NCBI GenBank assembly: GCA_025345505.1
Contig: JANVCC010000030.1
Span: 14,949,065-15,013,064, forward strand
From: Todiramphus chloris collaris
Taxonomy: Eukaryota; Chordata; Aves; Coraciiformes; Alcedinidae
DNA: 64,000 bases
Reading direction: 5' to 3'
Numbering within the stretch: position 1 is the first letter of the stretch; each line of letters begins with the position of its first letter. Positions 1 to 12,079 of the stretch are shown here, in pieces. The position numbers were made by a program, and so were the translations under genes. Under the pieces are notes generated by a model, which was given only the letters and a program-made list of their open reading frames with translations, did not search any database and was not told where the DNA came from.

Positions 1-3000
1 GCTGTGATTTTGATGCGACAAAATTCTCTAACATGATCAGAAGCATTTGAAATTCCCACTAGGGGTCCCTCTGCCACGCACCTTAAAAGCCTTACAAAAT
101 ATGATCTGGATGGATTAAAAGATTTTTTTTTGTTTGTTTGTTTTTCTGTGTGGTAGGAAAGGCTTCCTGGAGGTATACTTCCTACTATGGCAAGTTCTGC
201 AGTTCCATCATCAAGCACGCATAGAAGCAGCTTCAGAAATGGCTGGGACTGCAAGATACTTATAAATTATGATAACTGATTGGTTAGGATTGAGAAGGAC
301 AATGACACATTATGCAAGTGAGTGGTGGTTTATTTACTTCTGGGAAGATGTTTAGAGCTCCGCATCATTTTGTGTATATGAGTGAAAGTTTATGATGATA
401 AATTTGTTGGAGGGTGAGGTCAATTTTTTTATTTTTCTTTTTTTTTTGGTTCTGTGTGAAAAGTGAGGCAAGACAACTATATAAATAGAGTTAGAAGCAC
501 AGGTAGATGTCTGCATCCTTCTGATGTGGGGTGGTATTAGTGAGCTGATAGTTGTAGGAAGTATGTGAAAGGGAACATGCTTTGCATCCAGTAGGCCTGG
601 AATGAATTTGAGTTGAAGAACTTTGCAGGGATGACAGGACTGAGCAAAACAGAAGAAAAAAGGACAAAAAAAATTTTCCTTGGTTGGGTGAAGATGAGGG
701 AGCTTGTGTGAGGGCGTGAGTGGACCAAACCTGAGCTGTGTGTATGGGCAGGGGGGAGCTGACTTGGGTATGAAAGGTTTTAAGGAGTCACAGCAAGAAG
801 ATACAAAAGGGAGGGGAACTGAAGGCTGGGAAGATAGAAGCTGAGTGCAGTATGACAGTGGAGCTGTGAGATGTCAGCCAGGCTTTCCTTTTACAGACAA
901 AGTTGCTTCTGACTGCCCATTATGTCTTTATCTCTCTGCAAGGAAGTTTTCCAAAAGCATGAATAATACCTTATTAGGTAGATGGTAGAGCCCCTCCTTT
1001 TTATCCTGCTTTAATTCTTGTTTCCTCTGCTTTGGTGGCTGCCTTGTACACAGTGCTGTTAGAAGTGCAATTATCATTCTTCCTGGTTGCATGGTATTAA
1101 GGGCGTATCCTCTTGCAGCATCTCCTGGAGGCTTATTACTCAAGACAGTCGAGTTGTGCACTGGAAGCCAAATTAAACTAAGCAAAAAGGAGGCTATTTC
1201 CACCACAGGAGTGGAACAGATAGTTTTGCTGAAGACAAGGTCAGGAGTTGGTCTGTGGGAGAATATGCAGCTGGAAGCCTGTGATGTAGGGAATTTGTGC
1301 CATGGAGCTGGAGGACACAGCCCTATGTTTTTTTTGTGGCTTAGCCTGACTTCCTCTCTTTTGTCCGCTGCTGTAGGGATGTGCGTTGGTGAGCATCCCC
1401 TGCTTGACAGTGGTGTATTGTCCTGCATAGGTTTCAAGGCTATAAGTTGTAACTGTGTTCTGCTCCTCTGGTCTTCGGGATCTTGAGTGTTTCTTCTTGG
1501 AGAGCTACCCAGACCTAGCTTAAAGATCCCAAGTGGTGGAGAATGTAGCAGTCCTTGAGAAAACCACCTTCTCCCTCTTTTCCCACCTTCTCGGCACAAA
1601 CTTATCTGGGTTTTAGTTGTCTTTTACTGTTGCATCACCACAGTTTCCCCTCTGGTTGGTGGAAAAACTCCTTACACACACCCCCACTGGTCTGCTTTGA
1701 GGGGCAACTGAAGTCTCCATCTCCATTTGCCAGGATCACAGATGGTTCTGAAGTTTTCTAAACACCAGGCAGCAAACAGTTAAGGCATCTGAGCCGCAGG
1801 CCTCAGAACATTTTGCTAGGGAGCCAGGTGAGCAAAGAACAGATAAAGGCAGCACCTGCCTATGGGTTTGGAACAGCCTGGGGCCATGGATAGAATGTAA
1901 ATACACTCTGAAAATCTTATTGTCTGACACTGTGCCAGCGTCTTCTGGGCTTTTGTCATGGAAAATATTTCGGCTGAGGTCATTCAGTCAGCAAAAAACC
2001 TGCATTTAATACCCTCTGAGGTGCCAACTTGCTTCTTTCTTTGTGTCGATAAATAAACAAAGTAGGGTAGCATTTCATGTTGCCAGTATGATCTTTTGTT
2101 TTACTAGGAAGGGTTTAAAAGTTGTTGATTATTTTTCATTTCTTTTTCCTTCTCCTTCCTCCTCTTTAAATGCAAAGGCTGTGTGTTTCTGCTCCCTTTC
2201 TCTGTGTTTGCTCCTCCTGGCTCACATGCACACACCCAGCCTTTAGAGTGAGAACTAAGGTCTGCTTCTTGTAAATCTCTGCTGGCTGCCCCAGGCTATG
2301 TTTTTAATTCCTTTATTCAGCTTTGAGATGAGTAGGAGAAAGGTGCAGCTTTCTGAGATGATGGAAGTTGCCATTTCCCCTCTCCAGTCAGTCAGGCGCT
2401 TTGGTTGTCTTCGGCTAAGTCTCAAAACTTTCCATCGATGATAGTTCTGAAAGGGGGGGTGTGGGCAGATGGGGAAATGTTGAGGGGAGCTGAGGTATCT
2501 GGGAGAGTGAAGAAGGTGGGCTGGATTATCTACTGCTAGAATGACTCATTTGCTGCATGTGCCTTTAGGAGAAAGAAACAGCCTGGCTTCAGAGCTCTAT
2601 TCAGAGCAGTTGAGCTTCTGGTCAGTCAGACTGATAGCTTTTGATTATGTTTGTGCAGTGCCTGTCCTCTTTCAAGCATGATCTGAAACATGGTGATCTT
2701 GTCAGCGTTCTTGGAGAAACTACTGCTTTCTCTCCCAAACCCTCGCAACAGGAAATTTGTTTCCAAGTTACACAGAGCTTCCCTTAATCATGTGTGTTTG
2801 AGCCCATTGCCCACATCCTTCAGCTCCAGATCCTGCCACCACTGCTCCATTTGGGTAAGTCATGGGTGTGCAGGCACTACTGGGTGAGGAGGTGCTATTG
2901 TCCAGGGGTGATCCCTACCTATTCGAAGTCTTCACCTAGTCTTTTTTGTGGCCAGTAGTCTCTTTGTGGCTCCTCTGGGCCTTACTTACTGGCCTGTAAG

Positions 3001-6000
3001 TGACTGCCTCATGTAGATGTTGTAGAGAGCGCCATGGGGTCTTGTGAAGTCCCTTTCTTCCACTGTGCTTCATCAATGACGTAAGAGCAAAGGATGGGCT
3101 TTGCCTTCTGAAACGTAAGCTCTTTCTGTTTTCAGGCAGGGAAGGAATGAGATCAGTCCTTCCACATCAGCACTTTATCTTGTTTTCTGCCTTAAGTCTG
3201 TCAGGGTCTGCGGCTTGTCTGGAAATGAGTCTGCAAACCTTGGGGCTGGCAATCATCTCACCTGATTTTAGTTATCTAAAACTTAGACATAAAGCCTAAG
3301 ATTGTCATCTAGGTGCTCTGCTTGGTTGTTGAGGAGTGATAAACAGCCCATGCCATTCATCATACCCATTCTAGACATCTGCCTTAGGTTGGGATGATTC
3401 ATGCTTTGGAGGTTCCTGCGCTCTCCACAAACTGTTGGGGAGATGTAGGTGAGAGTTCAAAGTTAGACCCCTAACTCTCACAGGGTTCTTCATCTAAAAA
3501 ATCCAGCAGATATCTTCTTTTTACCATGTGCCATAGATGTTGTCTATGTGAAGGGTAGAACTGTACTGCCTGTTTTTTAAGGGGAGTAATCTGTGTGTGT
3601 TCTGTCTGTCTGTTGTGATGACTTTGTGTTGGTTTTGATGGAGATGATATTACGCTTGTGATGGCCCTGCAGAACAGAGGAGTTTTTTAAGGTAAAAAGG
3701 TGGTAAGTGCTTTGTCAAATGTTGTCATTTTGCTTTGATTTTTCAATCAGGTGGATTTTAAGGCCAAAACTTCAGAGCTGATAGAAGAATATGAAGACCT
3801 GGTTTCAAGCAAAATCTCAATCAAGACCTCAGCTGCTTTTATACACACTTGTGTTAATCTATTATGTGATTGCTTATCCCTGTGTGTCTTTGAAGGAGAA
3901 AGACTGCAGGCAGACCCCCCACAACAGATACAGACCTCCAAATACAGAGGGAACAATAGAGCTTAGAACTGGGCTAATCTTCTTAGGTTGCTGCTGGGAG
4001 CACAATGGTGGCAAATTGCTGTGACAGTGGACCCTGCTCTTGAACTGAAGGCAGGAACTACGCTGACAAGACAATAATAGAGTGTTGGCTCAACTGGCAA
4101 ACGCACATCCCTTTTGGACAGACTCAAAATGTTACACCGAGAAGCAGTTAATACACCGTTGTGTAAGGTTCCTCCTAATGGACTGGAGCCAGAATGCTCC
4201 ATTAACCACACACGTATAAAATATTCATTGAGCTTCGGTTTTGTTGCCAAGCTGGAGAAAGGGGGAGAAGCATTGTGTATAGAGATAAAACTGTCAGTAT
4301 TGAGGGCTGAAGGGAGGAGTTGATGATGTGTTCTGAAATCTTTTATTCTTTTTAGGAGGAGAAGGATTTCTTGTCTTTGGCAGGGGGCTAAGGGGTGCAA
4401 AGAGGATTAAATGCAAGACTTGCCAGGTTTTACATTTCATGTTTAATTGTCCAAGGGGTGAAGGTACCTCCTGTCTCTGTGCCAAACTCCTTGATCTGTT
4501 CTATAACAGGGTCAGCTTTTAGAAAATAAAATAGATGTGAAAACCACGAATACATTCCCCAAAAGGTTGGCTTCTAAATAAATAAAAACTTTCCTAAACA
4601 TAGAAGAGCAAGGACTGTGGTGATAGGAAACATAAGCACCAAATTTTCTCTCTGGAAAACACATGTTCACCTGCTTTTGTGCTGGTTTTAGATGTGCAGT
4701 AATAGAAGCTTTCTGTGTTCTGGGTATCAAATATATAATGAACATTTAGAAGAGATTTGGTTGGGAGAATTGTCTTGATTTGCTGTCGCTGTTTGAATTA
4801 GGAGACAATAAGGCAAATAATAAAATTGTGTTTCAGACTGAATAAGTAAATATGTTTGCAGAAGATAATGTCCGTGTGACATCTCTATTGCCAGAAGGTG
4901 ACTTTCTGTAGCCATTTAAGCAAGATCCATGGTGAAAGGACAACAGTCATGCTGGCTAGGACAAGGCAGGCTGTGGTGCTGCATGGGATTGATGACTGGG
5001 ATTATGAGCAAGGAAGAAAGGACCATGTGGTGGTTTGCCTAAGCTCTGAAAGCTTTGTATCTTGTGGTGTCTGGGAAGCCTTTGAGAGGATACTGGAAAG
5101 GATTCTTGTGTGTCATATCTGGTCATTGTTGTACAAGCACCAAGAAAATACAAGGGGAGAGCTTCAGGAGGCAAAACATAGCATTTTGATAGGATAGGTT
5201 TGTAAAGACCAGGAACTCCATTACAGTATTAAAGAAATGCTTGTCCCAGACAAGCAGAGATGCAATGTGTGTCTGAGGAAGTGGTGTGGGAAGAGGGGGT
5301 TATTCAGATTTCTTATAAACAAGATAGAAGCTATGCTAAGAATGAATGGGAGGGATGGTCTCCTCCAAAATGGGGGCAACCAGGTTAGTGGCACTGGGAA
5401 TGAAGCCTGGTACTAGGGGAGTCGTTGCAATTATTTGAGGTGAGGACCTGGAGAAGAACAGACTCATCTTGATGAATTCCTCAGCATGAAAAGATCTGTG
5501 CCCTCATGGCAGGATAGGACAGTCACCAATAATGTTCAGATTGTAAATAAAATATAGCCATCTCTAAGCAAGGCACATGCGGATAGGGAACTAGATCAAG
5601 ACCAAAAGTATCTGTGCTTTTCTATAGTTTTTAAATGTATATAAAGTGAACATTGGTGAATTTTAATGTTCTAGACTCCCAGATATCTTACTGAATGAAG
5701 CTAATCAGTATGAAGCTCTACTATCAGGATAGTTATTATGTAGAAATGACAAGAATAGATTTTTGCCTTTGGAGGAGTGACTCACAGTTCGTTGGAAATC
5801 AGAGTCCAATAAGATAAATCAGTTATCTGGATCATCATTTACCACCCACTCTTTATGGATTGAAAGTTGCTATGCTGAATCAAGAAAAACACTATAATAA
5901 GCTTACCCTTATAGCTGACCATGATGACCTAAGAATGATCAGAAGCAATGGAAAGGCAGTATGTAAGAAAAGAGGCTGGAAAAGGGTTGTACTATTTAAG

Positions 6001-6199
6001 ATATAAGGAGAAATGTTATTCCACATTTTAAAACAGGCCAATAAAAGGGAAGGATGCTCTTGTGTAAGACCTTGTTTAAACTACAGCTGTGGCACTGAAG
6101 AGTTGCCTGGCAGTAGTGGCCATTGCATGGTCAAAGTCAATACTTCTGTAGGAGTAATAATATTATGAAAATCCCATAGACCATAACAATATTCCTCTT
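1..6199. other. Non-coding unique DNA, no gene recognised
   Basis: No open frame here resembles a known protein, and the longest (223 codons, minus strand, 928-1599) has no recognisable motif. T-rich runs with TTTG units lie at about 127-145 and 426-449, and a short G run at about 2452-2458. A stretch starting at 3751 follows a good 3' splice-site consensus and stays open for about 70 codons; it is treated as a finding, not a gene. From about 5.5 kb the sequence becomes more A-rich, and it may include the unrecognisable 5' part of the old LINE that becomes clear from about 6.2 kb. Confidence 0.6.
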
Positions 6200-8240
6200 T
6201 AAAAAGCAGTTTAAATAACATTAAAGGAGCAGGTAAATGAGCTAAGAGTGTAAGTAGCATTCCTGTAAACTGGAGAAAACATATTCCATTCCCAGAATAA
6301 GCCTCAACTCAAAAAATATTACTACAGTTGAACAGTGGAGTAGGGGGGACTAGTAGAAATAAAAAGGCATCCTTTAAAAAGTAGAAATCATGCCTAAACA
6401 AAGAAAAGAGAGTAATATAATTTCTTACAAGTTAAATGTAAAACTGTAACAACAGAAACTAAAATAGTTTGAGGAGTGACTCACAAAAGACATGAAAACT
6501 AGTAACAAAAACTCTTCCAGATACCACAGGAGCTGGCAGTCTGCCTACAAATGGTGGGTTCAGCAAATGACCAAGGTGTGAAAGGAGCAATCGAGGTCAG
6601 TAATACCACTGTATGGAAGAAGCACTGAAGGCACTGGACGCAGAGCAAATAGGAAGTCCTCAAAGTTTTGAGCCCAAGGAATGGCCTCTAATTGAATGGT
6701 TAATAGAAGAGGTTTTAAAGCAGATCAGTGGAATGAACAATAACAAATCACCAGGACAAATGATACTCGCTCAAACGTTCCAAATTACTCTGGTATGAAA
6801 CTTCTGGGTTCAGTCAGCCTTGATCCCAGAGGAGGTAAACAATGTGACACCATTTTTTAAAAGGGTTCCAGCAGGGATTAAAAAAAACTACAGTCTACTC
6901 AAGTCTGGCTTCTGTACCAGGAAAAATTGATAGGAAATTATAACAGATTTAGTGACATCATACATAAATACAATATATTGTGGATATGTTAACGTGTCCT
7001 TTGTAAATTAAATGCATGGACTGAAAACTGTGGAGTTCTTTGAAGGAATGAATAAGCATCTGGAGAAGCATATAACACTTAATATGGTATACTTGGGGTT
7101 TTGAATGGATTTTGAAAAGGTCTAACCAAGGTATGAATAAAAGGATAGCTATACTTAGCCAATTTTCCCAATAGAAAATTTTCATGTTCCTTATGAACAT
7201 GAGGAGCAGAGGGAGCTGCATTCTTAACCAATCCTACCTGGAAAAAAAATATAACGGGGAAGAGAGGGAGTTTGTTTATACCAAAAAATCACTATGACAC
7301 TGATAGCTAAAGCTTTTTGGTCCTTTGCAGAAGGATCTGGAGAGACTGGACAGTACAGTGGCAGGCAAATGTCAATGTCAATATATATATAAATAACACA
7401 GAGGAAAACAATCTTGGCCATTTGTGCCTCTAGGCAGGTACGTTTTCTATGGCTTTTATATTCAGGAAAATTATTAATACAGTCATTGTTGCTGATTTTC
7501 CAGAAATATCAGACCAGTACTAGAAGTCCTATTAAAAAAAAAAGAGATACATTTTGGAGTTATTTGTAATAATTGATAACAAAACCAACCCCTTATGCTA
7601 CTGCAGTAAATACAGGAGAGACAGATGTTAATCTCCCTGTGTGTTCTTGCATCTTGGCCGTTGCGTGCAGGATTGCTCACTCCATTTCAGAAATGATATA
7701 TTAGAAGTAGAAAAGACATAGAAAAGAGCAGTAAGAGTAGGCAGAGGTGTGAAATGTGTCTTTTAAAATGGAGAATTCTAAATAAAGTAGTGCTTCTCAG
7801 CCTTGAAAACTGCAGAAGCATTTGACAGAGGCTCATAAAATCATGAGTGATATGGAAGAGGTAAATGGGAACTAGTTATTCCATGCTCCTTGTAACATAA
7901 GAACTATGAGTGCTAAAGAAACTAAAAGAATAATAGCAGAATAAAAGGAGTATTTTTCATTATTATGTTGTGGAGCTGATGATGGATGCTGGAAATGGCA
8001 AAATGAAATAAATTTAAGATAAGCAACAAAAATCCTGTAGGATCCATTCTACAGAGGCTACTAAACACAATGGCCTGCGTAGGCTTGGAGATTTCCTCAA
8101 CTCCCTAAGTTACTGATGGCAGAAAATGGAAGATTTTCACCATTCTATTCATGGTCTACATTGTGTGCCTGTTAAGTGTCTGCTTTTGAACAGTGTTGCT
8201 GGTAAACTGCTGGGCTAGATAATGCTTGGCTTTACCTGCA
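6200..8240 (+). mobile_element. Ancient CR1/L3-like LINE, degraded, ORF2 RT region to 3' end
   Basis: A long, heavily mutated non-LTR retrotransposon in plus orientation. Recognisable blocks occur in the expected order. They are the pre-RT segment around 6350-6520 ('aaaaaggcatcctttaaaaa', 'caagttaaatgtaaaa', 'actagtaacaaaaa'); the RT fingers motif with NNNKSPG near 6736-6760; 'ttctgtaccagg' near 6910; EFFEGMNKHLEK at 7033-7068; a degraded palm-like 'ggattttgaaaagg' near 7107; 'gatatattagaagtagaaaag' family sequence near 7697; 'ataaaatcatgagtgatatgg' near 7835; and a 3' end around 8210 with 'gctgggctagat'. Family knowledge: CR1/L3 elements encode an endonuclease/RT ORF2 and are usually 5' truncated. 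The reading frame is broken by many stops and indels, so the copy is dead. The 5' limit is uncertain and could lie further upstream. The subfamily is not assigned. Confidence 0.8.
6613..6798 (+). pseudogene. CR1/L3-like ORF2 reverse transcriptase fragment
   Basis: A 61-codon open remnant inside the ancient LINE. Its middle reads VLKQISGMNNNKSPGQ, which fits the conserved start of the CR1/L3 RT domain: a run of acidic residues, then a hydrophobic helix, then N-x-x-K-S-P-G preceding the first palm strand. In intact elements this domain copies RNA into DNA at the target site. The open frame starts only because a Met codon happens to be present, so it is not a real start. A stop follows at 6796-6798. 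Downstream RT motifs continue in other frames (for example EFFEGMNKHLEK at 7033-7068), so the ORF is frameshifted as well as truncated. No function is expected. Confidence 0.75.
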
Positions 8241-8539
8241 CCATCATTTTTGTGTCCTTTTTCTCCTAAGGTTGAACTTGCTTAATTGTAAATTTTGTTT
8301 CCTGCTTTGTGTCACCTCACAGTTCTCCTTGAAGTATTGCTTTTCCTTTCTCTAGGTTTGGGTGAACATTTGGCCCAACTGCAAGCACTCAGCTTTTCCT
8401 GCTTAATGTGCAAGTTTTTGCACCTTGAGCCTGTGGATCCCTTTCACATGTGGAGGTTGGCATTGTGTGTTTTCTTGTAAAAAATCACAAAATTTCATCC
8501 AGATTCACAAAATCAGTTGATTTATCAGCCCTGACCCAA

Positions 8540-8630
8540 TGATGTATGTAAACAAAGGAGTAACTTTAAGCATATGCTTACTTTCTGTGGATCTTAAGCA
8601 CATGTTTAATTGCTTTGCCAGGTAAAAATA
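8540..8630. repeat. Possible ancient Chompy-like MITE remnant
   Basis: Contains 'taactttaagcatatgctta' followed about 20 bases later by 'cttaagcacatgtttaattg' and 'ctttgccagg'. These resemble the two arms of a palindromic miniature transposon ('...aagcacatgcttaa...tgctttgc...') that I recall as common in turtles, crocodilians and birds. The two inner hexamers, aagcat/atgctt, are self-complementary. The match is partial and by eye; it may be coincidence. Confidence 0.3.
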
Positions 8631-11188
8631 GAAGCATGATTTAATAGTAGGCCTGCCTTTCCATTGTGCTATTTTAGTCTTATGCTGATTTAATTCCAGC
8701 TAACTCAGCCAGGATAAAGGACTTGATTTGGAGAAGACAACGTTGGTCTGAAAACACGTTATTCCAAACCCTAGAGCTGGAATAAGTTCTCTAGGACTGA
8801 AGATTTACAAGAAAGGGTATGATGACAGAGTGTTAGGCTGTTTCTTCTGGATTCATGGTGTGAGTTTGAGTTTCATGCTGGAATTGCACAACACCCAGAT
8901 ACAAGTGGGTGTCTGGCCATGCTGACAATGTTAAAAGCATCCAGATGTGAATGGTTTTGGCTATGGAAATTTTTGTGCTTTAAGTGTGCTAGCCCAATTT
9001 TCTTGGGAGAATAGTTGGACTTCTTCCTCTGGTGAGATTTGTTTTCAGCATCATTTTAAATGTTGAGAGATGCAGTGATTTGTCTATAGTAAAATCTATA
9101 GTTCTGCCCCTTGAAAGCTAATTACAGACCATTTCACTTGGATTTCCCTAAAATAAAAACAGAGTGGTCCTGTTCTGTTGATACCCTTGGTCTACAGATA
9201 TTCCCTATGAGACCTTCACTGAACAGCAGGCAAAGAATGGCAGTGGAAGTTCCAGCATGCTCTGGCGGGTAAGGGATACGGTGAATCAGGACAGCAGGTG
9301 AAACCCACAGGTACGTAAAGGTTGATGGTCCTGTCTTGAATCTGAGTTGCTGAACTGCCTTGGGTAAAATTTCTTGTGTTTTGTGATAGAACGACCAACT
9401 GAGACAGCTTCTTTGTGAACCTTGCAGTTATGTGACAATGATCAAATGTCATGTCAAAAAAAAAAAAGAGAAGAACTGTCAGGAAGCACGGAATAATATT
9501 GTAAATGCTTATGAAAGTGGCTGGGTTTTTGGAAGATTTTGCCTTTAATTAATGTAGCCTACAAAGGTCACTGATAAATAACTCTTGTGAATTCCTCTAA
9601 AATAAAAATAGTTATGTGATGTTATAGAAAAGCCAAAGGAATTTCTGTATCTTTGAGTTGCATACATGGCTTACCCACTCACATTTGTACTTCAAGATTG
9701 GTAAGATTATTTTCCTTTTTGGCATGGGGAAATGAAAACTAATGCCAGATTGTGTAGGCAGCTCTGGACTGATGTGAGTGGAACATCAAAACTCATCAAT
9801 ATCTGCAGATATTTTCTTGACAGCGGTAGAAAACAACATGGCTAAAGCCCCAGGGTGCTGGAATATACACTTTTGCCAGCGCATATAGGAAGGGAGGTAG
9901 ATCCCAGGATGGGCTGAGTCCAGAGGCAGGAACAGCCACCTACTGTGGATGTGTGGAAGCTTTGTCTTTCCATTCTGACATATGAATGCTGAAATAGTGT
10001 ATTTCATTGTGATAATAAACCTGGTCTAGTTTTGCAATGAGTGTCTGGTATCTTCTGCTAGTAAGATTACAACAGATCACTTTGTTGCTCCCCAGTCCCA
10101 ATCAGAAATATGAATTCTTCTTAAAGCACTGAGGAGAATGTTATGAAAAAGCAGTACAGACTCTGTGTACCTATGTGAAATGGATGGAGATATAGAATAG
10201 CTAAAAGCAGAGGTGTAGGACTTGCTGCAATGGGTTCCTTGCCTGTATATAGTACATAAACTTGAGAAATATAGGCTTATCTTGCAGTTTCATGCACAAA
10301 TAGGCATGTACACTGTCTCTGAGTGTAGCAGAGATATAGCCTGGATCAAGGAAGCAGAGCAAGTCTTGTTCACTGGGAGCCTAAGTTGAATTTTAGGATC
10401 ATGTGGCTCCGTTCCTCATTTTGTTAATGTTCTGACATCACTTTCAGATGGTTCTACAGTTTACATGCAGGTACATATTCATGATACAATAGGCAAAACT
10501 ATTTGTGCATCTGAAAATATATAGAGGGGTGTGCTCTCCCACTCTTGCAGAGAAGCAGTGCAAGGGTTCTTGAATTCAGTTATGCCACCACTCTGTTTTT
10601 GGACTGGGATCTCAGCCATAGAAAAGTGCTCTCCTGGAAACAGCAAGCAAATGATGGGTTCAGCCCTCCAGCTGCTGATTGCAGCACACCCCCAAATCCT
10701 GGTGCAATGAAGTGTTTCATATGAACAGTTGCTTTTCCTGGAGCATTTATCTGTATATGCACATGTTCTCTCTGGGTTTTTCCCACTGGATCTTAAAATA
10801 CAAATTAGTTTCAGATGCAAAACCTCTGTATGTCCACATCTGGTTTGCTGCGTACCTCACTAGGAGCGATACAGGTGACAGATAATGGCTTCTTTCACAG
10901 TGTAGTTGTTCAGCTTCAATTTACTGTTCCTTTTCCCTTCTGCCGAGTTACTCGTTAATGCCGATATAACCTCTGTTTCACTCCCTCTCCATCCCAAATG
11001 TAAATCGACTTGCCACAACCTGCTACTCTTTAGAAATTACAAAGCCTCAGAAGATAATTTGTTGCTGGTGCTGATAGTATCTGTTTATTCTAACGCACCA
11101 GCCAGTCGGGCCGTGCTTGCCTGCAGATGGGGAGAAAATGACCTTCAGTAAAACTGCAAACTTAACAATTCTGAAACAGCATCTCCCT

Positions 11189-11204
11189 CAGCAGCTAGCT
11201 GCTG
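11189..11204. repeat. Perfect 16-bp palindrome
   Basis: Reads cagcagctagctgctg, which equals its own reverse complement. It includes an NheI-type core (gctagc) flanked by E-box-like cagctn halves. It could be a dimeric transcription-factor site or chance. Confidence 0.9.
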
Positions 11205-12079
11205 GTAACCTGAAGTCTGTGATTTCAGAGATGTAGCAGTCAAACTAGTGCGGAGTGAGTCTGCCATCAGTGAGGCAAAAGGTAACCTATAGATTTTTAG
11301 AGAGTAAAGAAACATGGGAATGCTCCCAGTAGGATTGTGGCCTGAAAAAATGCTGTGCACCACATCTTTTCATGATGCTTGGATTCCTTGCTATCATAAG
11401 CATGGAAACTGTCTCTGCTCCTTTGCCCACGAATGTCCAATTTGAGTTCAATTCTGGTGCCCCATGTAAGGTCTGATTCGGGCATTGTCACTCAGAAACG
11501 GAGATAAAGAAAATAATAGAGTTTAAACTAAATCATCTATAGGAGTTCAATTGATTGAAGGATGTGATAGCATTGGCAATAGTGGCACAACAAGAGCCTT
11601 CTTTATGTCTCTGGATAATGGAATCATTTTCACTTCACTGGAACTTGGGAGTATGTTAACAATCGGGTTCTAAAGTTACCTAAGGAAATAACGGGGTTTT
11701 TCTAACTCCAAAACCCAGAGTTACAAATCTTAAGATCTCCCTAAGTCTTTTATTTTGATTTCTAATAAGCCTTACAACACTGGGGAAATTCTAAAGACAA
11801 AATAAATCTATGTTTATATCAATATTCTAAATGGACTGCTATGATCATTAATGATTAACATTAATATTAGTTCCAGGAAATTCAAGGATAATCATACAAT
11901 GAATGACACACTAAACCAATGTAACTCAGGAAGAGGCATCTGGTATTGAGTTTTGGAATATAACTTTGGTTAACATCAGTTGGACTACAAAAAAAACATA
12001 GTGGTTGATTTTTATGCTCATGGTGATATAAGAACTTCCTATCAGCCTTTAACTTGTTCCCATACGTATTCATTCATAA

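Larger units (their letters stand above)
8241..12079. other. Non-coding DNA, no gene recognised
   Basis: No coding sequence is recognised. The stretch holds a possible old palindromic MITE remnant (about 8540-8630), a 12-base A run near 9457-9468, a short hairpin at 9990-10006 (7-bp arms, 3-base loop) and a perfect 16-bp palindrome at 11189-11204. From about 11.4 to 12.05 kb the sequence is AT-rich and complex, and could include an unrecognisable 5' extension of the next LINE. Confidence 0.5.

Noticed and set aside
928..1599. 223-codon minus-strand open frame, the longest in the window
   Set aside because: No domain, no codon pattern, no splice context and low-complexity basic/serine composition. 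It overlaps another open frame on the plus strand, as expected by chance in stop-poor DNA.
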